A stretch of 41,467 nt of DNA from Akkermansiaceae bacterium (lineage in GTDB: Bacteria; Verrucomicrobiota; Verrucomicrobiia; Verrucomicrobiales; Akkermansiaceae). The stretch's first letter is position 1; each line of letters starts with the position of its first letter. The position numbers and the translations under genes are program-made. Where the stretch lies: positions 1-41,467 of the forward strand of contig JALZVA010000189.1 in the NCBI GenBank assembly GCA_023301335.1, in the 5' to 3' direction. Below are positions 1 through 9,033 of this stretch, piece by piece. Below the pieces are notes generated by a model. The model saw only the letters and a program-made list of their open reading frames with translations. It made no database searches and was not told where the DNA came from.

Positions 1-861
1 GGTGTGTATGCACTTGTTTCTACCCCTTTTACAAAAGAAGGAAAAACTGGAGATTTGTCCACCCACTCTAACGGTGGGTTAATTGTCGGGAAAGATAGAA
101 TTCTAGCGATTGATTCCTACCGCACCCCAGCTGGTGCTGCCTTCATGGCTGAATCATGCCTCAAAATCACGGGGAGGCTTCCCACCCATATCGTGAACAC
201 TCACTTTCACTTTGATCACCTCGGCGGCACTAGAGGCTTTATACAGAAAGGTGCGAACCCTGAGGTCATCATGACCCAGACCACGCGTAAACTTGCCTTT
301 GAAACCTACTCTAAAATTCTTCCTGATTCAACGCATCCAGACCTTTCTATCTCTGCACTAAATAAGTGGGGCGGTTACCTAACAGATGCATCTAAAATCA
401 TTACCGACGAAACAAAAACTTTCAAGCTGGATCTAGGAGGAAGAACAGTCAGTATCATCCCAATGCTTGGCCACACACAGTCCGATCTCATTGTGACAGA
501 TGACACGACTGGTTCAACTTTTGCTGGCGATCTTATCTGGGACGGCATCTTCCCCAACTTCATGTCCTCTAGCCCGTCTCAATGGACAAAATCTGTGAAA
601 ACTATCATCAAAGGCACCTCTAGAGTGATCGTCCCAGGTCATGGAAATTTACAAGAAAAGAAATCGTCTTCCACTCAAAACCATCTCCATCTCTTAGATG
701 AAGTAGAGCAGCATGCACGCTCTGCATTTAGTAAAGGTAACCCTGCCGAAGAAGCTGCTAAATCCTTTGCTCTCCCTAACTCTCTTAAACACTATAAGTA
801 TTTCCGATCAGGTTTCCACGAGGTCGCTATGTCAGCTTGGTTAAAAGAACTTTCTCAATAA
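1..861 (+). CDS. MBL-fold metallo-hydrolase, 5' end outside window
   Basis: Metallo-beta-lactamase-fold hydrolase that probably binds two metal ions; the substrate cannot be told. The track starts at a GTG at base 4, but the frame is open through base 1 (a GGT codon), and the N-terminal GVYALVST looks like an internal beta strand, so the real start probably lies upstream, perhaps with a signal peptide. The metal motif HFHFDH sits near residues 67-72 of the tracked ORF. Further expected ligands are the His in MLGHTQSD, the Asp in FAGDLIWDG and the His in VPGHGN. The layout resembles secreted MBL hydrolases of the quinoprotein relay/SoxH type, but that is only fold-level inference. It ends in TAA 27 bases before the stop of the convergent sulfatase gene. 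Confidence 0.85.
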   Translation, partial: GVYALVSTPFTKEGKTGDLSTHSNGGLIVGKDRILAIDSYRTPAGAAFMAESCLKITGRLPTHIVNTHFHFDHLGGTRGFIQKGANPEVIMTQTTRKLAFETYSKILPDSTHPDLSISALNKWGGYLTDASKIITDETKTFKLDLGGRTVSIIPMLGHTQSDLIVTDDTTGSTFAGDLIWDGIFPNFMSSSPSQWTKSVKTIIKGTSRVIVPGHGNLQEKKSSSTQNHLHLLDEVEQHARSAFSKGNPAEEAAKSFALPNSLKHYKYFRSGFHEVAMSAWLKELSQ

Positions 862-888
862 CCGTTTCATTCAACTGGTTAAATACCG

Positions 889-2280
889 TTATTTTTTAGA
901 GTTGGTTTCCCTCAGCCAGTTACTTAGCGCACCTGTAAGTTGTTTCACCTTTTCTGGATATTCAGTCGCCAAGTTGTACTTTTCTCTAATATCTTCTGAG
1001 ATGTTGTAGAGTTCGGAAGGTTCTTCACTATCGAACATAATGAGCTTCCAGTTTTCCACTAAAATGGCGTGGGACGGTTTATGCCCTAGCGAGTGCTTAT
1101 GAGGATAACTCCAGGCTAAAAAGCGTTGGTTCAGGGTTTTATCCTCCTCTCCGTGAAGTAGCTTTTTAAGGGACTCTCCATCTAGGTGTTGTTCAGGTTT
1201 TAAGGGAAGGTCACAGAGCTCTAAGAGAGTGGGATAGAAGTCCATAGTGATGATCGGTGTCTTGCTACTAGCAGGTTTGATTTTTGTAGGCCAGCTGATG
1301 ATTGTGGGGACGCGGATGCCTCCCTCATAGGTCCACCCCTTACCTGAGCGATAAGGCTGATTAGAAGTGGGACCCATGTATTTACCATGATGGGCTAAGC
1401 CACCGTTATCTGAGGTAAATATGATAATCGTGTTCTCAAGCTGCTGAGTTTTCTTTAGTTCAGCAATGATCCTGCCCACGTTGGAATCAAGGTTTTCCAT
1501 CATGCCTGCATAGATTGGATTTTCTTGCCTAGATAAGGTCTTTGTGCCGTATTTGGCTTTTTGAAAATCTACTTTTTCATCACCATATAAGTTATCCCGT
1601 TTTGCCTGATATTTTTTAACGAGTGCTTCAGGAGCTTGGATAGGGGTGTGCACAGCATAGTGGGAGAGGCAAAGAAAAAAGGGCTGCTCACTTTTTGTGG
1701 CGATAAATTCCAATGATTTGTCAGTGAGGGCATCCGTGAGGTAATCCTTTTCTTTGTAGCCTTCTAAGTCCGGCACATCAGTAGGCTTCCCACCACCTTT
1801 TTTGAATGGATAAAAGAAGGTCGATGGCTGCCCTGCTCTGTTCACGGCAGCGGTAAAATCAAATCCATGGTGCTCTGGCTGAACATCATCTTCTTTTCCT
1901 AAATGCCATTTACCAATATACCCTGTGCGGTAGCCAGCCTCTTTGAACGCTTCCCCAATAGTAATTTCTGATAAAGGTAAGCTAGGGTCAGAGCCTTTAA
2001 TCCACTGCGTGATTCCGACTCGCTGAGGAACTTTCCCCGTCATCAGTGAGGCTCTCGTAGGGGAACAAACAGGGTGAGCAGAGTAAGCATTTTTAAAATT
2101 CACCCCATTCTTAGCTAACGTGTCAAGGTGAGGTGTTTCGTAGAAGGTGGAACCATTTATGCCGAGGTCGGTGACTCCTAGATCATCAATAAATAAAATA
2201 AGGACATTAGGTTTTTCAGAGGCTAATACAGAGCTAGCGATGCTTAGGCTAGTGAGGATAAGAAAAAATGTAGTTTTCAT
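889..2280 (-). CDS. Secreted sulfatase (arylsulfatase/polysaccharide sulfatase family)
   Basis: Sulfatase of the alkaline-phosphatase superfamily that hydrolyses sulfate esters, probably on sulfated polysaccharide or glycosaminoglycan; the substrate is unknown. The Cys-type signature CSPTRASLMTGK is intact (Cys about residue 72), so the Cys should be oxidised to formylglycine by a maturase not present here. Metal-binding Asp pair FIDD lies near residues 30-33, with GKWHLGK and TSDNGG further on. The N-terminus MKTTFFLILTSLSIASSVLAS is a typical signal peptide, so it acts in the periplasm or outside. The track's start seven codons upstream would put MAILYLL before that signal; I prefer ATG at 2280. 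About 463 aa is normal for the family. Such genes are abundant in marine Verrucomicrobiota and Planctomycetes. It stands alone, divergent from creB. Confidence 0.93.
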   Translation of the reverse strand: MKTTFFLILTSLSIASSVLASEKPNVLILFIDDLGVTDLGINGSTFYETPHLDTLAKNGVNFKNAYSAHPVCSPTRASLMTGKVPQRVGITQWIKGSDPSLPLSEITIGEAFKEAGYRTGYIGKWHLGKEDDVQPEHHGFDFTAAVNRAGQPSTFFYPFKKGGGKPTDVPDLEGYKEKDYLTDALTDKSLEFIATKSEQPFFLCLSHYAVHTPIQAPEALVKKYQAKRDNLYGDEKVDFQKAKYGTKTLSRQENPIYAGMMENLDSNVGRIIAELKKTQQLENTIIIFTSDNGGLAHHGKYMGPTSNQPYRSGKGWTYEGGIRVPTIISWPTKIKPASSKTPIITMDFYPTLLELCDLPLKPEQHLDGESLKKLLHGEEDKTLNQRFLAWSYPHKHSLGHKPSHAILVENWKLIMFDSEEPSELYNISEDIREKYNLATEYPEKVKQLTGALSNWLRETNSKK

Positions 2281-2472
2281 TAATAAATAAAGGATAGCCA
2301 AAGTAACTAAATAAGCTAGCGCAAAGAGAGTACAGCTTATTTGAGAAAGCTAGGTGTTTGATTTTGGAGAGCTGGAATAGAGAAATATGCACGCTCCGCA
2401 TTTAGCAAAGAGAATTCTAGTAGACTCTAAATTCTCCTTCCCCTTCTCCGGCTATCCTCTTACTATCCTTCT

Positions 2473-3165
2473 GTGCAAAGTATCTTAATCGTTGAAGATG
2501 AATTTTCTATCGCTGAGAATTTGAAATACGCTCTGGAGACAGAGCATTTCCGCTGTGTGCATGTGGGAACGGGAGCAGAGGCGATTGAAATAGCGAATGC
2601 GTCTCACTTTGATCTCATCGTTCTAGATATTGGCTTACCTGATATTTCAGGCTTTGATGTCTGTAAGGAAATCAGAGAGGGTCGTAACACACCCATCTTG
2701 TTTCTATCAGCACGGGATTCTGAAATTGACCGTATTTTAGGGTTAGAGTTTGGGGCAGATGATTATGTCACCAAGCCTTTTAGCCCGCGTGAGCTCACTG
2801 CCCGTATCCGAGCCATCCTGAGAAGAGCGCGTCCTGAGTCCTCACCTGCGACTGAAGACGCTATGCATACCACGGGTCTATACAATGACGCACACGGAAT
2901 GAACGTCCTTTTCGATGGAACACCTATCGACCTCACCGCCCACGAGTATAAACTCTTCTGCTGTTTCCTTAAACAACCTAATAGGACGTTCACCCGAGAA
3001 CAACTTCTGGAACACGCATGGGATGATCCCGGATCTGCAATGGATAGAACCATTGATGCACACATCAAAAGCTTACGCTCTAAACTCCGAGAAACCTCTC
3101 CCACGCTCTCGGAAGTGATCGTCACGCGCCGTGGTCTCGGCTACCTCTACCAGCCCGCTTCCTAG
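2473..3165 (+). CDS. creB: CreB-like OmpR-family response regulator
   Basis: DNA-binding response regulator of a two-component system. The receiver domain occupies about residues 1-120, with acidic residues in VEDE (7-10), phospho-acceptor Asp52 in VLDIGLPD and Lys101 in TKPFSPRE. A winged-helix OmpR-type domain covers about 130-230 and ends RRGLGYLYQP. The receiver strongly recalls enterobacterial CreB (GLPDISGF, EIDRILGLEFGADDYV, KPFSPRE). The start is GTG preceded by a pyrimidine-rich leader with no Shine-Dalgarno sequence. The next gene, a CreC-like kinase, begins 2 bases after the stop, so the two are co-transcribed. I saw no E. coli cre-tag (TTCAC-N6-TTCAC) upstream, so the regulon is unknown. 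Confidence 0.92.
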   Translation: MQSILIVEDEFSIAENLKYALETEHFRCVHVGTGAEAIEIANASHFDLIVLDIGLPDISGFDVCKEIREGRNTPILFLSARDSEIDRILGLEFGADDYVTKPFSPRELTARIRAILRRARPESSPATEDAMHTTGLYNDAHGMNVLFDGTPIDLTAHEYKLFCCFLKQPNRTFTREQLLEHAWDDPGSAMDRTIDAHIKSLRSKLRETSPTLSEVIVTRRGLGYLYQPAS

Positions 3166-3167
3166 TC

Positions 3168-4607
3168 ATGCGCATCACCCGCATCATCGTCTATCTCATC
3201 ATCTTCATTGTATCGCTAGGATTCTACCAGCTTTACTCTTATCTCGATGAGGGCTTAGAGGCGCAGACTTTACAAGCCACTGAAGAATCCATGGTGGATC
3301 AGGTGCACCTCCTTGCTGCCTTATTAGAACATGAAATAGAAGATGGAACCATTCACTTTGAAAAGCTTCAGCAGGGCTTTGAAGAAGCGAAGCAAAAAAA
3401 CTTCGAGGCAAAAATTTACCGGAAGTTAAAGAAGAATATTGGGACGAATTTCTACTTAGTCGACTTAGAGGGCATCGTCCTCTACGATTCCTCTATTTCG
3501 TCTCACATTGGAGAGGATTTTTCTTCCTTCCTCGATGTCAAACGGACTCTCGATGGTAGATACGGCGCCCGTTCCTCTCGTGCCGATGAAGATGACCCTA
3601 CCAGCTCCGTCATGTACATCGGAGCCCCTATTACATACGAGGATGAAATCATCGGCGCGGTGTCTCTCTATAAGAAACAGAAAGACATCTCATCCTTCAT
3701 CGAGGGTAGGCGGAAGTGGATCATTACTTCGTTAAGCTTTATTGGTTTTGGCATTGGCTGCTTTACCATTGCTATCTTCGTGTGGCTCTTCCTCCCTCTT
3801 GGTAAGCTAACTGCCTACGCACGTGCTATCCGTGATGGCAAACGCCCACAGTATCCTTCACTCGGGAAAGGTCGGGAAGTCAACACTCTAGGGAAAGCCC
3901 TGCACGAGATGCGCGAATCCATCGAAGGCAGGCAGTACTTAGAGCAATATGTGCAGATGCTGACGCACGAGCTCAAGTCCCCGCTCTCCGCTATCCGAGG
4001 CGCCGCAGAGCTCTTGGATGAAGAAATGCCACGTGAACAACGTCGTAAATTCCTCTCTAACATCCGCTCCGAGACCCAACGCTCCCAGCAGATCATCGAT
4101 GGCCTACTCAAGCTTTCCAAACTCGAATCGATGAAGCAGCTCGATACAAATGAGCACCATGAGATCAAACCCATCATCGATGCTGTCATCGGAGACTTCA
4201 AGCACCTGTTAGAGCAACACCAAGTCCAACTCAATGTAGAAACGAGCGATTTCCACACCTTCCACGGAGAGCGCATGAGTCTAGAAGTCTCTCTCTCTAA
4301 CATTCTCAAAAACGCCATCGATTTTTCTAGTAAAGGAGACCAGATTAACATCACAACCACCGAGAGCGACAGCCACCTCATCATTACTATCTCTGATCAA
4401 GGTCCAGGCATCCCTGATTACGCAAAGGAGCGAGTGTTTGAGAATTTTTATTCGATTGCTCGCCCTGGAACGAATAAGAAAAGCTCTGGCCTAGGTCTCG
4501 CCTTTGTCCGCGAAGTCGCTAATCTCCATCACGGCAGCGCCAAGGTAGAAAACCTCCAAGCTGGCGGAGCTAAAGTCACACTCACCATTCAGAAACAAAT
4601 ATGTTAG
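3168..4607 (+). CDS. creC: CreC-like sensor histidine kinase
   Basis: Inner-membrane sensor kinase that should phosphorylate the CreB-like regulator encoded just upstream. Membrane segments lie at about residues 5-22 and 185-207 and flank a periplasmic sensor domain of about 160 residues. A HAMP-like linker follows, then the HisKA domain with His267 in MLTHELKSPLSAIRG. The ATPase domain has the N box NILKNAIDFSS, G1 box DQGPGIPD and G2 box SSGLGLAF. The sensor domain shares RYGARSS and SSVMYIGAPI with E. coli CreC as I remember it, which is why I name it. The stop overlaps the ATG of the next MBL gene by 7 bases, so that gene belongs to the operon. The ligand is unknown; in enterobacteria CreBC responds to carbon source and growth conditions. 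Confidence 0.92.
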   Translation: MRITRIIVYLIIFIVSLGFYQLYSYLDEGLEAQTLQATEESMVDQVHLLAALLEHEIEDGTIHFEKLQQGFEEAKQKNFEAKIYRKLKKNIGTNFYLVDLEGIVLYDSSISSHIGEDFSSFLDVKRTLDGRYGARSSRADEDDPTSSVMYIGAPITYEDEIIGAVSLYKKQKDISSFIEGRRKWIITSLSFIGFGIGCFTIAIFVWLFLPLGKLTAYARAIRDGKRPQYPSLGKGREVNTLGKALHEMRESIEGRQYLEQYVQMLTHELKSPLSAIRGAAELLDEEMPREQRRKFLSNIRSETQRSQQIIDGLLKLSKLESMKQLDTNEHHEIKPIIDAVIGDFKHLLEQHQVQLNVETSDFHTFHGERMSLEVSLSNILKNAIDFSSKGDQINITTTESDSHLIITISDQGPGIPDYAKERVFENFYSIARPGTNKKSSGLGLAFVREVANLHHGSAKVENLQAGGAKVTLTIQKQIC

Positions 4608-5296
4608 AAGACGAACTAGAAGACATCCTCGGAAAAGCCATTCGGGGGCAAGGTAAAAGCCATCAGGAGCTTGGACTCGATACCCTCTCCGCTCCTTCAC
4701 TGGAGCACTTAGAGTTATTAGCCAAAAACCTAGAGCTTTCCTTCCCCGCCCTCGCAGGGCTTGACCAACCGTTCTCCACCACCACGCTTCCCTTAGAGGT
4801 GAATATGTTCACCGCACCCTTTGGTCATCTAGGGGTGAACTGCTTCTCCGTTAAGCATCAAGAGAAGACCTATCTTATTGATACCGGAACCGACCCTAAT
4901 CTGATCTGCGATCTTCAGGTTGACACCCTACTCATCACCCATGCACACCCAGACCACGACGCTTGTGCCCCCATCCTTGATTGCCCACAAATTTCCGCAA
5001 AAAATGCCAAGAGAGTGCATAAGCTTGGGATTCAGAGCTTTGATGTCTCTGGACATTTTTCACCCTCAGCGGCTTACTATTTCCCTGATTTAGAAACGCC
5101 CGTGTGCTTTGTGGGTGACTCCTTATTCCGACGTAGCATGGGAGGCTGTAACAGCCCAAAGACCTACCGCACCGCAATCCGCAATGTGAAATCTATGCTT
5201 GCTGACCTCCCTAATGAAACCATCCTCTGTGTGGGCCATGGGCCTAACACCACCGTCGCAGAAGAACTGGAGCAAAATCCTTTCTTTGCCCACTAA
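4601..5296 (+). CDS. MBL-fold hydrolase with short helical N-terminal domain
   Basis: Small MBL-fold hydrolase of 231 aa. Residues about 1-55 form a helical segment (GKAIRGQGKSHQEL, then EHLELLAKNLELSFPAL) that looks like a worn-down XRE-type helix-turn-helix; this is inference. The hydrolase follows, with metal motif HAHPDH near residues 114-119, a later His in VSGHFSP, Asp in CFVGDSLF and His in CVGHGPN, so the metal site looks complete. The family includes glyoxalase II-like thioesterases, but the substrate cannot be named. Its ATG lies inside the last codons of creC (ATGTTAG overlap), pointing to translational coupling and a role tied to the CreBC-like response. It converges with dinG across a 20-base gap. 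Confidence 0.85.
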   Translation: MLEDELEDILGKAIRGQGKSHQELGLDTLSAPSLEHLELLAKNLELSFPALAGLDQPFSTTTLPLEVNMFTAPFGHLGVNCFSVKHQEKTYLIDTGTDPNLICDLQVDTLLITHAHPDHDACAPILDCPQISAKNAKRVHKLGIQSFDVSGHFSPSAAYYFPDLETPVCFVGDSLFRRSMGGCNSPKTYRTAIRNVKSMLADLPNETILCVGHGPNTTVAEELEQNPFFAH

Positions 5297-5316
5297 GATA
5301 GCCATAGCTGAGGAGT

Positions 5317-7320
5317 TCACTTGCTATTCACAATCTTCAAAGGAGCATTGGGCAGAGCCTTTAAAAAAGTCTTTCCATACGGTTTTGTCACCACACGGTT
5401 ATCTAAGATCACGACCATGCCCTTATCTTTTTCTGAGCGAATCAACCTCCCCACTCCCTGCCTCAGTTTAATAACGGCTTCAGGCACGGAGAAGTCCACA
5501 AAGGGATTCCCCCCTTGCTCTCTAATTGCTTCGAGTTTCGACTCTGTCACTGGATGATCTGGCACAGCAAAGGGCAGGCGTGTCACGATCACATTCGAGA
5601 GCGATTCCCCAGGGACATCTACCCCAGCCCAGAAGCTATCGGTCCCAAACAGCACGCTGTGGATATCATTTCTAAACTCTTGCACCATCTTGTGCGGCGG
5701 CATACCTGAGCCCTGCACCAGGAGCCTCCATCCATGTTCCTCAAAGTAATCCTCCATTTGCTCCGCCACACTTTTCATCACTCGGTAACTAGTAAAGAGC
5801 ACAAAAGCCTTCCCCTCAGAGTACTTCAGCACACGTCCAATCCAATACACGAGCTCGCTTACATAGTCATCATCCCGTGGGTCAGGCATCGATTTCATCA
5901 CATAAATCTCCATCTGCTTTTGATAGTCAAAAGGACTGCCAATCTTCACCGATTTTGCCTCTTCAGCACCTATACGCGTTTTAAAATAACTTAAGTCCTC
6001 ATCCCCTACGCCAAGTGTCGCACTGGTAAGGATACAGGTCTTCCCCTCTCGGAACATCAGGTAGCGGAGACGATCCGCAATATTCACAGGGGCTGAATGC
6101 ACACTATGTTCATCGCCATCTCGGCCGGCCTTCTGCACCCAATAAACACTCTCCTCATCCTCTTGGTCCAGGAAGCTCTTAATGGCTCCATATGTCTCAC
6201 GCATCCGACTTGCCCCATCTAACAGTTCACTCCTAACCGTCGACTCCTTATCCAGGCGCTCAGCCTCTTCCTCTATCGCTGTCCATAGTGCACGTAGCGG
6301 GCCTGCCATATTATTCTCAATCAAATCAGGCTCACGGATGCGAGACTCTCTTGAGAAATCTCCAAATTTTGCCGCCATAGAAAGTTCTATGAAAAAATCC
6401 TCCGCTGCGAGCATAACATTCTCCACTGCGGTAATCCCCTTTGAGCTACGTAGTGTTTTTAATAAACCTTTCTGAGTTTTACTATTATAGAGCCTCTGCA
6501 CATCAAATCTAAGTCCACTATGTGATACACGTAAGCCCAGCTGCGTCGCCGCCACATGCTCCATCGTATGCGCCTCATCAAAAATCACGAAATCGTTCGG
6601 GTAAATGTACCCTTGGTCTTCTTCGTCTTCTTTTTCCTCTGAATCTAACAAGGTAAAGAAAAGTGTATGATTCACGACCACTAACTGCGCCTTTTCCACC
6701 GCCTTTCTCACCTTCTGATAATAGCAATTTCCTTTGACCCCACAACTGCGCTGCGTGCAAATATGAGGCTCACTGCACACCTGCGCCCAGACCTTTGGGG
6801 ACGGTTTAAAATCCAGATCACTCAGCGAGCCATCTTCGGTGTCCTCCGACCATTCTAAAATCGCCTTCAGCTCATCTACCTCTGAGGAGGTAAATAGGTC
6901 ATTGCGCTGCTCCATCGCAATACGCAGCCTCAGTGGGCAGAGAAAGTTCCCCCTCCCTTTCAGTAAAACAGCATCAAACTCTACCCCTAGAAGTTTTTTG
7001 ACTAAGGGGATATCCTTCCCCATTAGCTGCTCTTGGAGGTTAATCGTATGCGTGGAAATGATCGCTTTCTTCCCTTGAGAGAGTGCGTATTTCACAGCTG
7101 GGATCAGATAGGCGAGGGATTTCCCTACGCCTGTGCCAGCCTCAGCCAATAGCACCTTGTTTTTTTCCAAGGCTCCAGCGACCTCTACCGCCATCTCCTG
7201 CTGCTCTTGTCGGTATTCAAAATCCTTCGATTGAGACAACAATCCAGCATCTGAGAAAATATGAAACACTTCCTCAGACAAGCCTGACTCTCCCATGTAG
7301 CCGTCTACCAATCCTATCAC
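5317..7320 (-). CDS. dinG: DinG-family ATP-dependent DNA helicase
   Basis: XPD/DinG-type superfamily 2 helicase that unwinds DNA 5' to 3' and is linked to repair and R-loop or replication-conflict removal. Walker A GTGVGKS is near residues 62-68 and the Walker B DEAH box near 248-251. Between them, Cys128, Cys188, Cys193 and Cys199 match the DinG 4Fe-4S spacing (C-x4-C-x5-C for the last three); Cys182 is extra. C-terminal motifs include LTSATLG, FGTDSFWAGVDVPG and RQGVGRLIRS. At 667 aa it is slightly shorter than E. coli DinG and has no N-terminal exonuclease domain. The track ATG at 7320 is kept; an ATG eight codons in is an alternative. A 12-base palindrome lies just upstream. Confidence 0.93.
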   Translation of the reverse strand: MIGLVDGYMGESGLSEEVFHIFSDAGLLSQSKDFEYRQEQQEMAVEVAGALEKNKVLLAEAGTGVGKSLAYLIPAVKYALSQGKKAIISTHTINLQEQLMGKDIPLVKKLLGVEFDAVLLKGRGNFLCPLRLRIAMEQRNDLFTSSEVDELKAILEWSEDTEDGSLSDLDFKPSPKVWAQVCSEPHICTQRSCGVKGNCYYQKVRKAVEKAQLVVVNHTLFFTLLDSEEKEDEEDQGYIYPNDFVIFDEAHTMEHVAATQLGLRVSHSGLRFDVQRLYNSKTQKGLLKTLRSSKGITAVENVMLAAEDFFIELSMAAKFGDFSRESRIREPDLIENNMAGPLRALWTAIEEEAERLDKESTVRSELLDGASRMRETYGAIKSFLDQEDEESVYWVQKAGRDGDEHSVHSAPVNIADRLRYLMFREGKTCILTSATLGVGDEDLSYFKTRIGAEEAKSVKIGSPFDYQKQMEIYVMKSMPDPRDDDYVSELVYWIGRVLKYSEGKAFVLFTSYRVMKSVAEQMEDYFEEHGWRLLVQGSGMPPHKMVQEFRNDIHSVLFGTDSFWAGVDVPGESLSNVIVTRLPFAVPDHPVTESKLEAIREQGGNPFVDFSVPEAVIKLRQGVGRLIRSEKDKGMVVILDNRVVTKPYGKTFLKALPNAPLKIVNSK

Positions 7321-7342
7321 ACAAGAGCTTTATAAGGTTTCA

Positions 7343-7354
7343 TGCAGTTCTGCA
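7343..7354. promoter_or_regulatory. 12-base palindrome upstream of dinG
   Basis: TGCAGTTCTGCA is a perfect 5-2-5 inverted repeat 23-34 bases upstream of the dinG start. DinG is SOS-controlled in E. coli, so a repressor operator is conceivable, but this does not match the E. coli LexA box CTGT-N8-ACAG. Function is inferred from position only. Confidence 0.25.
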
Positions 7355-7396
7355 AGAGCTAGACGTAAACTATTTTTCTTGCCCCCTCTAAAATCT

Positions 7397-7513
7397 ATGC
7401 TGACACTCTGCCTTAGTAATGAGGAGCGTATGTCTAAATCGCCTTTCCATACTCAGATCTGCCACAAACACATGCTGAGCAAGTATCCTCATGCCTCAAC
7501 AATCTTAGAATAA
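7397..7513 (+). CDS. Possible small ORF upstream of fumC (38 aa, or 27 aa from an inner ATG)
   Basis: The frame from ATG 7397 is open for 38 codons and ends TAA ten bases before fumC. An inner ATG at 7430 is preceded by GAGGAG three bases upstream, one of very few Shine-Dalgarno-like sequences in the window, and would give a 27-aa peptide with sequence like [17 protein letters not shown]. The composition is not low complexity. It could be a real small protein, a leader for fumC, or chance. I do not recognise it. Confidence 0.25.
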   Translation: MLTLCLSNEERMSKSPFHTQICHKHMLSKYPHASTILE

Positions 7514-7523
7514 ATACAAACTT

Positions 7524-8915
7524 ATGACACGTACAGAACACGACACTATGGGCCCCGTCGAAGTCCCATCAGACAAGTACTGGGGAGCACAAACACAGCG
7601 CTCTATCCACAATTTTCCAATTGGCCCCGCAGCATCTATGCCGATCGAAATCGTCAAAGGTTTTGGCTATCTTAAAAAAGCCGCCGCACTCACCAATGCT
7701 AAGCTTGGCGTGCTCGAACAGCCAAAGGCAGAATTAATTGCGCAAGCATGTGATGAGATCATCGCAGGAGAGCTTAATGAACATTTCCCACTTGTGGTTT
7801 GGCAAACCGGTTCCGGTACGCAGTCTAATATGAACTCTAACGAAGTGATCGCTAACCGCAGTCACGTGATTCAGGGAAACAAGCTAGGAGAAGGAGAGCG
7901 CTTCATTCACCCGAATGATGATGTCAACAAGTCACAATCCTCTAACGACACGTTCCCAACGGCCATGCACATCGCTGCTTTTAAAGTGCTCGTTGAAAAA
8001 ACCATCCCTAAGATCTCTCTTCTCAAGGACACGCTCCAGAAGAAATCTGCGGAGATGAAGGACGTGGTAAAAATCGGCAGAACGCACTGGATGGACGCTA
8101 CTCCACTGACACTTGGACAAGAGTTCTCAGGCTATGTAGCCCAACTCGAATACGGTATTAAATCCCTCGAAAGATCTCTCCCGCACCTCAGCGAACTAGC
8201 TCTTGGCGGAACTGCTGTAGGAACTGGGCTGAACACACCTAAAGGCTACCCAGAGCTCGTGGCTGAGACGATTGCAGAACTCACTGGCCACGCCTTCGTG
8301 ACCGCACCGAATAAGTTCGAGTCCCTCGCGGCTCACGACGCCGTGGTAGAAGCTCACGGTGCACTCAAGCATCTTGCCGTTTCTCTTACAAAAATTGCTA
8401 ACGATATCCGCCTCTTAGCCTCTGGACCACGCTCAGGTATCGGCGAGCTCACCATCCCATCTAACGAGCCTGGCTCCTCTATCATGCCTGGTAAGGTTAA
8501 CCCAACTCAGGTGGAAGCACTCACGATGGTCTGTGCACAGGTGATGGGAAATGACACGACGATCACCTTCGGTGGCGCGAATGGGCATTTTGAGCTAAAT
8601 GTTTACAAGCCTGTCATGATTAACGCCTTCCTCCAATCTGCCAATCTTCTGGCAGATGCATGCCAGGCATTTAACGATCACTGTGCTGTCGGGATCACAC
8701 CAAATCAAAGCCGTATCGATGAGCACTTACAGAACTCACTCATGCTCGTTACCGCACTGAACCGTCACATCGGCTACGATAATGCGGCAAAGATCGCAAA
8801 GAAAGCGCATGCGGAAAACACCTCATTGAAAGAGGCGGCACTGGCACTAGAGCTCCTAACAGAAGAGCAGTTTGACCAGTGGGTTGTCCCAGGCGACATG
8901 ATCGGATCGTTCTAA
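7524..8915 (+). CDS. fumC: Class II fumarate hydratase
   Basis: Iron-independent fumarase of the TCA cycle that interconverts fumarate and L-malate in the cytoplasm. The lyase signature [11 protein letters not shown] is intact. Other family motifs are the substrate segment [34 protein letters not shown] (in place of the more usual THLQDA) and the B-site region [14 protein letters not shown]. At 463 aa it has the normal length and starts [15 protein letters not shown], the usual FumC opening. The leader has no Shine-Dalgarno sequence. It is a single-gene unit ending in a strong intrinsic terminator. Aspartase and argininosuccinate lyase share the fold, but the motifs favour fumarase. Confidence 0.96.
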   Translation: MTRTEHDTMGPVEVPSDKYWGAQTQRSIHNFPIGPAASMPIEIVKGFGYLKKAAALTNAKLGVLEQPKAELIAQACDEIIAGELNEHFPLVVWQTGSGTQSNMNSNEVIANRSHVIQGNKLGEGERFIHPNDDVNKSQSSNDTFPTAMHIAAFKVLVEKTIPKISLLKDTLQKKSAEMKDVVKIGRTHWMDATPLTLGQEFSGYVAQLEYGIKSLERSLPHLSELALGGTAVGTGLNTPKGYPELVAETIAELTGHAFVTAPNKFESLAAHDAVVEAHGALKHLAVSLTKIANDIRLLASGPRSGIGELTIPSNEPGSSIMPGKVNPTQVEALTMVCAQVMGNDTTITFGGANGHFELNVYKPVMINAFLQSANLLADACQAFNDHCAVGITPNQSRIDEHLQNSLMLVTALNRHIGYDNAAKIAKKAHAENTSLKEAALALELLTEEQFDQWVVPGDMIGSF

Positions 8916-8964
8916 ACTGCGTCCCAACATAACAGCCAGTCTCTTACAGGCTGGCATAGAACGA

Positions 8965-8999
8965 AGAGTAATCATTCCCATGATTACTCTTTTTTTCTT
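8965..8999 (+). terminator. Intrinsic terminator after fumC
   Basis: A perfect 11-bp stem AGAGTAATCAT / ATGATTACTCT with a 4-base loop is followed directly by a run of seven or more T. A weaker GCCAG/CTGGC stem precedes it at about 8934-8955. The right arm contains the ATG at 8980 that the ORF track uses as the start of the HIT gene, so that start is very unlikely. Confidence 0.9.
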
Positions 9000-9033
9000 T
9001 CTAAACCCTCTGTTTTTCCTATTCATCTCATTC

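Noticed and set aside
860-881. Terminator between the first MBL gene and the sulfatase
   Set aside because: The AACCGTT/AACTGGTT stem has a bulge and no T tract immediately follows.
2302-2472. Cre-tag for the CreB-like regulator
   Set aside because: No TTCAC-N6-TTCAC on either strand in this gap; an AGAATT-N13-AATTCT repeat is present but too A/T-rich to weigh.
3815-4384. 189-aa antisense ORF in creC
   Set aside because: Opposite strand of a well-supported kinase gene; Ser/Arg/Leu-rich with no domain, typical of a shadow frame.
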